A stretch of DNA of 64,000 nucleotides from Polyangiaceae bacterium (lineage in GTDB: Bacteria > Myxococcota_A > Polyangia > Polyangiales > Polyangiaceae): NCBI GenBank assembly GCA_020846005.1, contig JADLEQ010000107.1:1-64000 (forward strand), read 5' to 3'. The notes beneath the pieces were generated by a model, which saw only the letters and a program-made list of their open reading frames with translations, ran no database searches and had not been told where the DNA came from. Position 1 is the stretch's first letter. Each line of letters begins with the position of its first letter. A program made the translations under genes and the position numbers. Shown here one piece after another: positions 23,652 through 31,500 of this stretch.

Positions 23652-23665
23652 GCGGCGCGCGCCGC
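23652..23665. terminator. 14-bp perfect palindrome between convergent genes
   Basis: GCGGCGCGCGCCGC reads the same on both strands and folds as GCGGC-GCGC-GCCGC. It lies between the stops at 23621 and 23676, so it could end both transcripts. No T-tract. Confidence 0.45.
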
Positions 23666-23675
23666 AGCGTCGCGC

Positions 23676-24254
23676 TCAGACCGCCGGGGGCGGCCCCTCG
23701 AGGACGGTGATCTCGGCGTCGCGCAACCGCTGGAGCCGGCGACGCTGCGCCACGAGCGGCCACCAGTCGTAGAGGATCAGCTCGAGGGGGCGCCACATCG
23801 CGACCCAACCGAAGATGACGAGTCCCTCGCGCAGGATCTGCCGAGCTGCCCCCACCGGGAGCGCCTGCGTGAGCTCGGCGAGAGACAGGAACGCGACCAA
23901 CACGCCGACACCGAGGAGGAGCGCGAGCTCGGCGCGCCGCGTGTGCTGCCGGACGGTGCGGCCGAGTCGCGTGAGCTCGTAGTCGAAGTGCGCCCTCATC
24001 GCCGCCTCGAGCGTCGCCGGGCCGAGCCCGGGGGTGGGCTCCGCCACCCACACGACGACCTTGAACGGCCGGTGGGCGCCGAGATCGTCGGCGGCGCCGA
24101 GCAGGTACTCGACCGCATCGTCATCTAGGTCGCGCTCGCGGAACGGCGCAGGATCCCTGCCGTCGAAGAGCTGGGACGCGTTCTGGAGGTGGAGGTCGAT
24201 GCACGACCTCCCACCCTCGAGCCGGTACCGCGACTGCACGCCGCACGACACCAC
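23676..24254 (-). CDS. small two-span membrane protein, unknown function
   Basis: A 192-residue protein with two hydrophobic segments (about 108-126 LALLLGVGVLVAFLSLAEL and about 137-153). The N-terminal soluble domain (DLHLQNASQLFDGRDPAPFRERDLDDDAVEYLLGA) and basic C-terminal helix probably face the cytoplasm. No family is recognised. Start is GTG at 24254. Its promoter faces the mogA promoter. Confidence 0.5.
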   Translation of the reverse strand: MVSCGVQSRYRLEGGRSCIDLHLQNASQLFDGRDPAPFRERDLDDDAVEYLLGAADDLGAHRPFKVVVWVAEPTPGLGPATLEAAMRAHFDYELTRLGRTVRQHTRRAELALLLGVGVLVAFLSLAELTQALPVGAARQILREGLVIFGWVAMWRPLELILYDWWPLVAQRRRLQRLRDAEITVLEGPPPAV

Positions 24255-24340
24255 GCCGGGGGCCCGGCGGCAACCGGGCCGTCGCTCGAACGACCCGTGC
24301 GGCGCCGCCGGCCGGCGGCTAAGCTGCGCGGCGCGCCGCG

Positions 24341-24934
24341 ATGACCCCGACCCCTCCGCTCCAGGCCGCCCGGATCGGCCTCGTCTCGGTGAGCGACCGC
24401 GCGTCGCGAGGCGAGTATGAGGACGCCGGGATCCCCGCGCTCCGCGAGTGGCTGGTCCGCGCCGTCGCCAGCCCCTTGGAGCTGGTGGAGCGGGTGATCC
24501 CGGATGAGCGTGCGCTCGTCGAGGCCACGCTCATCGCGCTCGCGGACAGCGAGGGCTGCGACCTGGTGCTCACCACCGGGGGGACGGGCCCCGCGCCGCG
24601 TGACGTGACGCCGGACGCCACCCTCGCCGTCGCCGATCGCGTGATGGACGGGTTCGGCGAGCGAATGCGACAGATCGGGCTGCGGTTCGTCCCGACGGCG
24701 ATCTTGTCCCGCCAGGTGGGGGCGCTCCGCGGGCGGACGCTGATCGTCAACCTCCCGGGCCAGCCGAAGGCGATCCGAGAGACGCTCGAGGGCGCGCGCG
24801 GCCCGGCCGGTGAATGGCTGGAGATCGGGATCTTCAGCGCGATCCCGTACTGCCTCGAGCTGGTCGGCGGTCCCCGAATCGAGACCCGCCCCGAGGTCGT
24901 GCCGGCGTTCCGGCCGAGGTCCGCCGGGGCGTAG
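24341..24934 (+). CDS. mogA: molybdopterin adenylyltransferase MogA
   Basis: A 197-residue enzyme that adenylates molybdopterin before Mo insertion in molybdenum-cofactor synthesis. The family core is clear: IGLVSVSDRASRGEYEDAGIPAL, VIPDE, LVLTTGGTGPAPRDVTPDAT (about 74-93) and the NLPGQPKAI loop. The length matches E. coli Mog. No other cofactor genes are nearby. A TAAGCT box (24320-24325) lies 15 nt before the ATG, giving a very short leader. Confidence 0.9.
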   Translation: MTPTPPLQAARIGLVSVSDRASRGEYEDAGIPALREWLVRAVASPLELVERVIPDERALVEATLIALADSEGCDLVLTTGGTGPAPRDVTPDATLAVADRVMDGFGERMRQIGLRFVPTAILSRQVGALRGRTLIVNLPGQPKAIRETLEGARGPAGEWLEIGIFSAIPYCLELVGGPRIETRPEVVPAFRPRSAGA

Positions 24935-24950
24935 CGAGCCCTGGCTCGCC

Positions 24951-25838
24951 TCACCGCCCCAGCCGCGCGCGGAGCTCCTGCTCGACGCGCCGGGTCTCGT
25001 TCGGCTCGCTCGCCCCGTAGACGACGTAGCCGTCGCGAGTCTGGACGAAGAGGAACGGCGGGCGATCGGCGTCGAGGAAGAGCTTGCCGTCGCCCCACTC
25101 CCGCAGCCGGAAATGACCGCGGAGCCGGGCGCCGAGCGCGGTGCCGTTCGTGCGCAGCTCGATCGGGGGCAACCGATCGACCAGCTCGACGCGCACCACC
25201 TCCTCAGGACGCACGTGCGCCGAGTACACGAGGCTGGACACGTGGAGCCCCGCCTGGTCGACCTCCGCGACCGGGGGACGCGACTCGCCGAACAAGAGGC
25301 CGCCGACGCCGAGAGCGGAGACGAGCGCGAGCGCGATCACCAGCGTGAGCCAGCGTCGAGCGCGCCCCGCGGTGAGCTCGATCTCGGCCTGTGTGGGCGG
25401 CGGTGGGTCCCCCAGGCGAGCGCGGAGCGCCGCCGCCAGCGCCTCGGGCTCGTCGGTGCCGATCCGGAGCTCGGTGCCGTCCCGCAAGACGATCTCGACC
25501 GCGCGCAGCCCGGAGACGTTGTAGAGCACGCCTCGCCGGTAGATGCGCACTCCCCAGCCGAGGAGCCACGAGCTCTCCACGGGCCGCCAGCTGCGGATCA
25601 GCGCGAGCGGGAGCGTCTTTCCGATGAGGCCGGGGCCGAACCAGAACCTGAGCTCCCGGTCGTCCACCGTGACGGTGAGCGACGCGAAGAGCGCGGCCGT
25701 GACCGCGAGCAACGACCCGACCGCGCTGGCGATCGCCCCGTACCCCGCCAGCGCGAGCGGCACCGAGAGGGCCACGGCCGCCCCCCCGAGCGACCCGAGG
25801 ATCACCCAGCCGAGCTGGCGGTGTCGGTAGTCGGCCAC
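24951..25838 (-). CDS. membrane protein with PH-like domain
   Basis: A 295-residue protein. Two hydrophobic segments (about 10-52) are followed by a bacterial PH-like region (LTVTVDDRELRFWFGPGLIGKTLPLALIRSWRPV...GVRIYRRGVLYNVSGLRAVEIVLRDG). A third hydrophobic segment (about 163-182) precedes a second beta domain in the C-terminal half. The role is unknown. The GTG at 25838 follows TAGGAT by 7 nt (leaderless). It is convergent with mogA (16-bp gap). Confidence 0.6.
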   Translation of the reverse strand: MADYRHRQLGWVILGSLGGAAVALSVPLALAGYGAIASAVGSLLAVTAALFASLTVTVDDRELRFWFGPGLIGKTLPLALIRSWRPVESSWLLGWGVRIYRRGVLYNVSGLRAVEIVLRDGTELRIGTDEPEALAAALRARLGDPPPPTQAEIELTAGRARRWLTLVIALALVSALGVGGLLFGESRPPVAEVDQAGLHVSSLVYSAHVRPEEVVRVELVDRLPPIELRTNGTALGARLRGHFRLREWGDGKLFLDADRPPFLFVQTRDGYVVYGASEPNETRRVEQELRARLGR

Positions 25839-25845
25839 ACGAGAG

Positions 25846-25851
25846 ATCCTA
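25846..25851 (-). promoter_or_regulatory. -10 box TAGGAT for a leaderless gene
   Basis: TAGGAT ends 7 nt before the GTG at 25838 on the minus strand. No Shine-Dalgarno. Confidence 0.5.
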
Positions 25852-25941
25852 CCCGGGGCGCGCGGCGCGGGCCATGGGCGGGCGGGTGCGGTCGCGCTGC
25901 CGACACCCGCACACGAAGCTGCTAGCCTCGCGCCGATCGCG

Positions 25942-27753
25942 ATGCGCGTGGCGCTGCTCTACCCGCCGCCGTGGAAGCTCGAAGCGCCGGGCGGGCCGTC
26001 TGTGCCTCCGGGGTCCGGCCCGCCCGACGGATGGAGTGAGGGCGATCTGGACGCGGACTTCCACCAGGTCCCGTACGGGCTCCTCTCCCTCGCCGCACAG
26101 GCGGAGCGCGCCGGACACAGCGTCGTGGTCCTGAACCTCTCGGCGTCGCAGTGGCCGGAGGTCGAGCGCATCCTCGGATCGCTGGTCGCGGACGTGGTGG
26201 GGCTGAGCTGCTGGACAGCGAACCGACGCGGGGTCGGCTACGTCGCGCAGGCGGTCAAGGCGGCGCGGGCAGACACCCACGTCGTGGTCGGCGGGCCGCA
26301 CGCGTCGCCGCTCGCCCGCGAGCTCCTGGCGCACCATCCCGCCATCGATACGGTGTGCATCGGCGAGAGCGAGGAGACGTTCCTCGAGCTGCTCGCGAGG
26401 CTCGAGCGCGGCGAAGGGCACGCGGGGATCGCGGGCACCGCGTACCGTGACGTAGGCGTGCCGGTGCTCGCGCCGGAGCGCCCGTCGATCGCGGACCTGG
26501 ACACGCTCGCCTCGCCGCACGACCGGTTCGCGACCCACATCGTGATGACGTCGCGAGGCTGTCCCTGGCAGTGCACCTTCTGTGGCGCAGAGACGACCTG
26601 GGGCCGCGGCTTCCGCGGCCGCAGCGTCCCGCGAGTGCTGGACGATCTAGCCGCGGCGCTCGAGCGCGTGCCGGTCCGCGTCCTCCTCGTCAAGGACGAC
26701 ACCTTCACGGCGAACCGGCGGCGCGCGCTGGCGATTTGCCAGGGGATCCGCGAGCGCGGCCTGCGCTTCGCCTGGAGCTGCGACACGCGCGTCGACGTGC
26801 TGACCGAGGAGCTGGTGCGGGAGATGCGCCTCGCCGGTTGCGAGCGCCTGAGCCTGGGCGTGGAGTCGGGCGCCGAGAGCATCTTGCGCAACATCGACAA
26901 GAGGATCTCGGTCGCACAGATCGAGGACGCGGCCGCGCTGGCTCGCCGGTACGGCCTGCGGACCCGCTTCTACATGATGCTCGGCAACCGCGGCGAGACA
27001 CGGGAGACCTTCCGCGAGTCGCTGGCGTTCCTCGAGCGCGCGCGGCCGAGCCAGTACGTCTTCTCCTGCCTCTCGGTGTATCCAGGGACCCTCGACGCGG
27101 AGGCGGCCGAGGCCGCAGGCTGGCTCGACCGCGAGGTGTGGTTCCAGGGCTCCTTCCAGGAGCTCAAGGTCCCTTTCGACGCGCCGCCCGAGCTGACCCG
27201 CGAGCTCGACGAGTGGTTCGCCGCTCACAAGGGCGTGCGGACGATGCACCGCCCGGGCGCGGCCGAGTGCGGCGAGGTGCTCGCGCGGCTGGGAGATCAC
27301 CCTCCCGCGCACCTGGACCTCGCCGTCGCGTGCTTCCGCGAGGGGGAGCTCGCCCGAGCCCGCGGGCACGCGGGGCGCGCGCTCGAGCTCGGGCATCCGC
27401 TCCCTGGCCTCGTCTTCAACACGCTCGCGTGCGTCGCGCTCGCCGAGGGTGACGTGGAGGGCATGCAGGCGTGGCTCCTGCGAGCGGCGCGGAAAGACCC
27501 ACAGCACGCGATCCTGATCCGGAACGTGAACGCCGCGCGCGCGTGGTTCGCTCGGCGCGGCCCGGAGCGCAGCGAGCCGCTCGAGCTGGACGCGGAGCTC
27601 GACTTCCAGCTCCTCGAGCGCACGCTGCAGCCGACGCTCCCGGGGCCCGTCTCGGCCGGGCTCCTCGAGTGGCCGCCAGCCGGGCCGGGCCGCAGCGCGT
27701 CGGGCCCCATGCGGCTGCCGCTCGCCCCCCACGCAGCGCCGAAACCTTGCTGA
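25942..27753 (+). CDS. cobalamin-binding-domain radical SAM protein
   Basis: A 603-residue B12-binding-type radical SAM enzyme. Residues 1-190 form the Rossmann-like domain (RVALLYPPPW, VVGLSCWTAN, HVVVGGPHAS, CIGESEETFLELL). The [4Fe-4S] motif is CPWQCTFC with Cys207, Cys211 and Cys214, and the barrel continues to about 400 (KDDTFTANRRRALAIC, LSLGVESGAESILRNI). The classic DxHxxG cobalamin ligand is not evident. Residues about 420-520 add a helical, TPR-like extension, unusual for the family. The chemistry is unknown. A TAGCCT box (25923-25928) lies 13 nt upstream of the ATG. Confidence 0.75.
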   Translation: MRVALLYPPPWKLEAPGGPSVPPGSGPPDGWSEGDLDADFHQVPYGLLSLAAQAERAGHSVVVLNLSASQWPEVERILGSLVADVVGLSCWTANRRGVGYVAQAVKAARADTHVVVGGPHASPLARELLAHHPAIDTVCIGESEETFLELLARLERGEGHAGIAGTAYRDVGVPVLAPERPSIADLDTLASPHDRFATHIVMTSRGCPWQCTFCGAETTWGRGFRGRSVPRVLDDLAAALERVPVRVLLVKDDTFTANRRRALAICQGIRERGLRFAWSCDTRVDVLTEELVREMRLAGCERLSLGVESGAESILRNIDKRISVAQIEDAAALARRYGLRTRFYMMLGNRGETRETFRESLAFLERARPSQYVFSCLSVYPGTLDAEAAEAAGWLDREVWFQGSFQELKVPFDAPPELTRELDEWFAAHKGVRTMHRPGAAECGEVLARLGDHPPAHLDLAVACFREGELARARGHAGRALELGHPLPGLVFNTLACVALAEGDVEGMQAWLLRAARKDPQHAILIRNVNAARAWFARRGPERSEPLELDAELDFQLLERTLQPTLPGPVSAGLLEWPPAGPGRSASGPMRLPLAPHAAPKPC

Positions 27754-27782
27754 AACGGTAGGCTATATTTCACTTTCGCAAG

Positions 27783-27796
27783 ATCGCATCGGCGAT
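27783..27796. repeat. inverted repeat ATCGC-ATCG-GCGAT upstream of the small RNA
   Basis: Perfect 5-bp arms with a 4-bp spacer are centred about 70 bp upstream of the predicted RNA start, a usual distance for a sigma-54 activator site. It lies in an unusually A+T-rich stretch (27754-27860). A direct repeat TGAATT (27813-27818 and 27823-27828, one helical turn apart) lies closer in. Confidence 0.35.
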
Positions 27797-27833
27797 ATGC
27801 TGGCCAAGTAGCTGAATTTGCATGAATTGACTG

Positions 27834-27849
27834 TGGCACACTGATTGCT
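27834..27849 (+). promoter_or_regulatory. sigma-54 promoter of the small RNA gene
   Basis: TGGCACA-CTGA-TTGCT matches the sigma-54 consensus at every conserved position; +1 is predicted at 27860. A sigma-70 reading is also possible (TTGACT at 27827-27832, 16-bp spacer, TAGTAT at 27849-27854 with an upstream TGC) and would start within 1-2 nt of the same base. Confidence 0.65.
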
Positions 27850-27859
27850 AGTATTCGTG

Positions 27860-27937
27860 CAGCGGCGACGTTCACGCCGTGTCCGACCTCGCAGCGGCCC
27901 GGGGTGCCCCCCCCCCTCCCCCCGGGCCGCTGTTTTT
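27860..27937 (+). ncRNA. predicted 78-nt small RNA with C-rich terminator loop
   Basis: This segment is bounded by a strong promoter and a strong intrinsic terminator, with no coding frame between. It would fold into a 5' hairpin (CGGCG 27863-27867, 7-nt loop, CGCCG 27875-27879), a short linker, and the terminator stem (27892-27904 with 27920-27932). The 15-nt loop of that stem is almost all C with one CCTCC. A C-rich loop of this sort is complementary to Shine-Dalgarno sequences, as in bacterial sRNAs that block translation. The neighbouring genes (radical SAM ending 27753, ftsB-like on the other strand) do not explain it. Confidence 0.6.
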
Positions 27938-27941
27938 ATTT
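27892..27941 (+). terminator. strong Rho-independent terminator of the small RNA
   Basis: A perfect 13-bp stem CAGCGGCCCGGGG/CCCCGGGCCGCTG with a 15-nt loop is followed by TTTTTATTT. It is the only classical U-tract terminator I noticed in the window. On the minus strand no T-run follows, so it works for + transcripts only. Confidence 0.9.
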
Positions 27942-28079
27942 CGAGTCGGCCGCGCGGGGACTCATGACGCTGGCCGTGCGTGGCGGGCGGGCGGCGACGC
28001 GCGGAGGCGGGCGGATCCTCGCGCGGGGCCTCTCGGGCGTCGCCGGAGCGACGTGCAGCTCGAGGCGCCGCCGCGCGAA

Positions 28080-28373
28080 TCAGCGGCCGAACTGGTAGAC
28101 GATCTCCGTCCGGCGCACGAGCCCGAGCTGGTCCCGGGCGACTCGCTCCACTGCTGACGGATCGTTCTTGACTCGCTGCACGTCGGACCGGAGTCGGTGA
28201 ATACGCTCCGCCAGCCTCGAGGCCTCTTCGTCTGCGCGGGCCTTCTCGGCGCGGAGCGTCTCGAGGCGGGCGAGCCCGTCCTCGGAGAGCACCATGACGG
28301 GGACGGACACCACCGCGAGCGCGAGGATCGCGACGGGGAGCAGCCGCTCGCCGATCAGGGTCCGGTCGAACAT
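28080..28373 (-). CDS. ftsB: FtsB/DivIC-like septum formation initiator
   Basis: A 97-residue bitopic membrane protein. A transmembrane helix (about 12-30, LLPVAILALAVVSVPVMVL) is followed by a coiled coil (about 38-70, LETLRAEKARADEEASRLAERIHRLRSDVQR). The FtsB-type ending is NDPSAVERVARDQLGLVRRTEIVYQF. In the divisome FtsB links FtsL and FtsQ and signals septal peptidoglycan synthesis. The ATG at 28373 is chosen as the start directly before the membrane helix. It stands alone here, divergent from the large kinase gene. Confidence 0.75.
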   Translation of the reverse strand: MFDRTLIGERLLPVAILALAVVSVPVMVLSEDGLARLETLRAEKARADEEASRLAERIHRLRSDVQRVKNDPSAVERVARDQLGLVRRTEIVYQFGR

Positions 28374-28462
28374 GACATGCACCGTTACCGCGCCGCCGGG
28401 CACCGGGTCCAGATTTCGTGCCGGGGCGCGCCCGGGCCCCGCTGGAAGACGCGAAATCCGGC

Positions 28463-28489
28463 TTGTATGCGGCCTCGCCTCGCTATGAT
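28463..28489 (+). promoter_or_regulatory. promoter of the kinase/TPR gene
   Basis: TATGAT (28484-28489, 5 of 6 consensus) lies 15 bp after TTGTAT (28463-28468). Transcription would begin near 28496, giving a leader of about 48 nt with a strong Shine-Dalgarno GGAAGGAG (28531-28538). Confidence 0.4.
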
Positions 28490-28543
28490 GCCGGCCCCCG
28501 CGCGCCGCCCCCATGGCGTGCCGCGGGCCTGGAAGGAGCGACC

Positions 28544-31500
28544 ATGGAGCTGGACATCCTGCGCGCGGAGCTCGAGCGGCTCTTCGGCCTCGACGAGCTG
28601 ACGGCGACGACCCGCGATCTGCTCGGCTTCGACCCCGAGCGGATCGGCGGTACCTCGGCGAAGGGATCGTTCGTCCGCGCGCTGGTCGACCACTGTCTGG
28701 AGGCCGACTCGATCGAAGCCCTCTGCGACGTGGTCCTGGCGCTCCACCCGACGGCGAACCCGAAGATCACCCAGCTCCGGGTGAACGGCGTGACGCTGGA
28801 CGAGGAACTCGCGGCGGGCACGAGCTTCGGCGAGTACGTCGTGACGCGCAAGCTGGGCGAAGGCCGGCTCGGCGCCGTGTACGTGGCGCGCCACGGTGGC
28901 GCCGATCACCGCCTCAAGGTGCTCCGTCGCGAGGCGACCCGGGATCGGCGCGGGCTGCAGCGCTTCATGACGGTGAGCCGGCTCGTCGGCGGGATCGACC
29001 ACGCCGGACTGCCGCGGGGCGTGGTGGCGGGCGAGACGGCCGGCCGCTGGTTCGTCGCCCACGAACTCTTCGACGGCCAGCCGCTCGCCGCGCGGATCGC
29101 CCGCACCGGCCCGATGCACCTGAACGAGGCGAAGCCGCTGCTCAAGGCGCTCCTGGAGCCGCTCGCCCGGATCCACGAGCGGCGCCTCTCGCACGGCGAT
29201 CTCCGGTTGGACAACGTCCTCGTCTTCCGGCGAGCGGACGGCTCGCAGCAGGTGGTGCTCCTCGACGCCGGGTCGGATCGGCTCCGCGCCCGAGCGCGCG
29301 TGGGTCAGGTCGAGCTGTTCTCGACCGTCGGCTCGCCACGCACCGTGGCGCCCGAGATGATCCGCGGCCTCGCGAGTGAGCCGCGCAGCGACGTGTACTC
29401 GTTTGGCGCCGTGCTGTACGAGGTGCTCACCGGCAAGCCGCTCTTCGGGGACGTGTCGACCGCGTCGGAGATCGGGGCGGCGCACCTGAACCGCGTCCCG
29501 CCGCCGCCGAGCACGCTCGCGCCGCGAGGTTGGATCGCGAAGGAGGTCGACGACTTCGTCCTCGGCCTGCTGGAGAAAGATCCGGAGAAGCGTCCCCGCA
29601 GCGCCGACACCGTCCTCGAGGCGCTGGAGGGCCTCGGCCGCACGGCGCAGGCCGCCGCCGGGAAGAAGATCGACGACGCGGAGCTCGAGTCCCGCATCGA
29701 CGCGCTGGTCGCAGACGCGGAGAGCGACGAGGCCGGGGTCGCGCTCGAGGCCGCGGTCGAGGAGGGCGGCGATCCCGCGAAGGTCGCGGAGGCGTTCACG
29801 ATGGCCGCGGAGGGCCTCGAGGCCGGGGACGACCCGAAGAAGCGCGAGGCGAAGAAGAGCCTGTGGTTCCGCGCCGCGCGGATCTGGGAGCACCAAGCCA
29901 AGGACATGGCCCGCGCGGAGCAGACGTACCAGTGGATCGTCGAGCTCGATCCGTCGGACGACATCGCGACGACCGCGCTCGAGGACGCGCGCCGCGCGCT
30001 CGGCAAGTACGAGGAGCTGGTCGAGATGCTCCTCGCGAAGAGCGAGAACGCCTCGACGCGCACGGAGCGCGCGCGTGCGCTGGCGGAGATCGGTCGCTTG
30101 TACGCGACCGAGCTCGACGACCGGGACCAGGCCATCGTGGCCTTCGTGCAGGCGTTCTGCGAGGACTCCCACCAGGCGAGCCACGCGGACGAGGTCGAGC
30201 GGCTCGCGGGGGATCGCCCCGAGGCGTGGGCCGAGGCGCTGCAGAACTGCGCGCAGGTGCTGGCGGCCGACGAGCTGCCGCCCGAGAGCAAGAACCTCAT
30301 CTTGGTGCGGGTCGGGCGCTGGTACGACTCCAAGGTCCAGCGCCCGGATCTGGCGCTGCCCTGCTTCCAGGCCATCCTGACGAGCGATCCGGCCAACGAC
30401 GCCGCGCTGGAGGGGATGGCCGCGATCTACCGGCGAGCCCAGCAGTGGCCGGAGCTCGGCATGGTCCTCACCCGGCGCGCCGACGCCGCAGCGACACCCG
30501 CTCGCGCGCGTGACTACCGCACGGAGGCCGCGGAGATCCTCGAGGTGCAGCTGAACGACGTGGGCGGCGCCCGCAAGCTCTACGAGGACGTGCTCGGCGA
30601 CGACGCCGGCCACCCGAAGGCGAGCGAGGCGCTGGCCCGGATCTACGAGCGGCAGCAGGACTGGGCGGGCATCGTCAAGCTGCTCGAGCGGCGCGCCGAG
30701 TCTCAGCGGGGCGAGGAGCGGCTGGCTACGGTCGTGAAGATCGGCGAGCTCCACGAGGTCCGTCTCGGCAACGACGCCGAGGCGATCCACCGCTACGGCG
30801 CAGTGCTCGGCGAGGACCAGCGGAACCTCGACGCTCTGCGAGGCCTCGATCGTCTGTACAGCAAGGCGGGCCGGTTCCAAGATCTGCTCGCGAACCTGGA
30901 GCAGCAGATCGCGGTCGCCGCGACCCCACGGCAGAAGATCGCGCTCTGGGAGCGCGTCGCCGGCATCCACGACGAGGAGTTCCTCGACCACGGGAAGGCG
31001 GCGAGTTCGTGGGAGTCCGTGCTGACCATCGACCCGGCCCACGAGGGTGCGCTCATGGCGCTCACCCGGCACTATCGCGCGCTCGACCGCTGGGAGGATG
31101 TCGTCGGTCTGTACGACCGCCACCTCAAGCTGGTGACCGAGGGGGCACGCCGCGTCGAGCTTCTGCTCGCCAAGGCGCGGGTGCTGGTCGAGCAGGTCGG
31201 CTCTCCGGAGCGCGCTCTCGGCGTCTACGAGCAGGTGCTCGAGGTCGATCCGGCCCACCCCGGGGCGCTCGAGGCGCTCGCGCGACTTCGGGAGTCTTCC
31301 GGCGACGCCGACGCGGCGCTGACCGCGATTGAGGCGCTGGCCGCGAAGGCCGCGACGCCCGAGGCGAAGGCAGAGCAGCTGCTGCGCGCGGCCAAGCTCC
31401 TCGAGCAGCGAGGCGATCGGGACGGCGCGATCGAGCGGCTCAAGCGCGCCCTGGAGGCCAACCCCACCGACACCAGCATCGCGACCTCGCTCCGAGCCGC

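Noticed and set aside
27801-27825. Second sigma-54 promoter TGGCC...TTGC upstream of the small RNA
   Set aside because: The spacing between GG and GC is 16 nt, not the required 10.
27860-27937. Orthologue of the Myxococcus sRNA Pxr or of 6S RNA
   Set aside because: I cannot match the sequence to Pxr, whose known spread I recall as limited to the Cystobacterineae, and 78 nt with no long central bubble does not fit 6S RNA.
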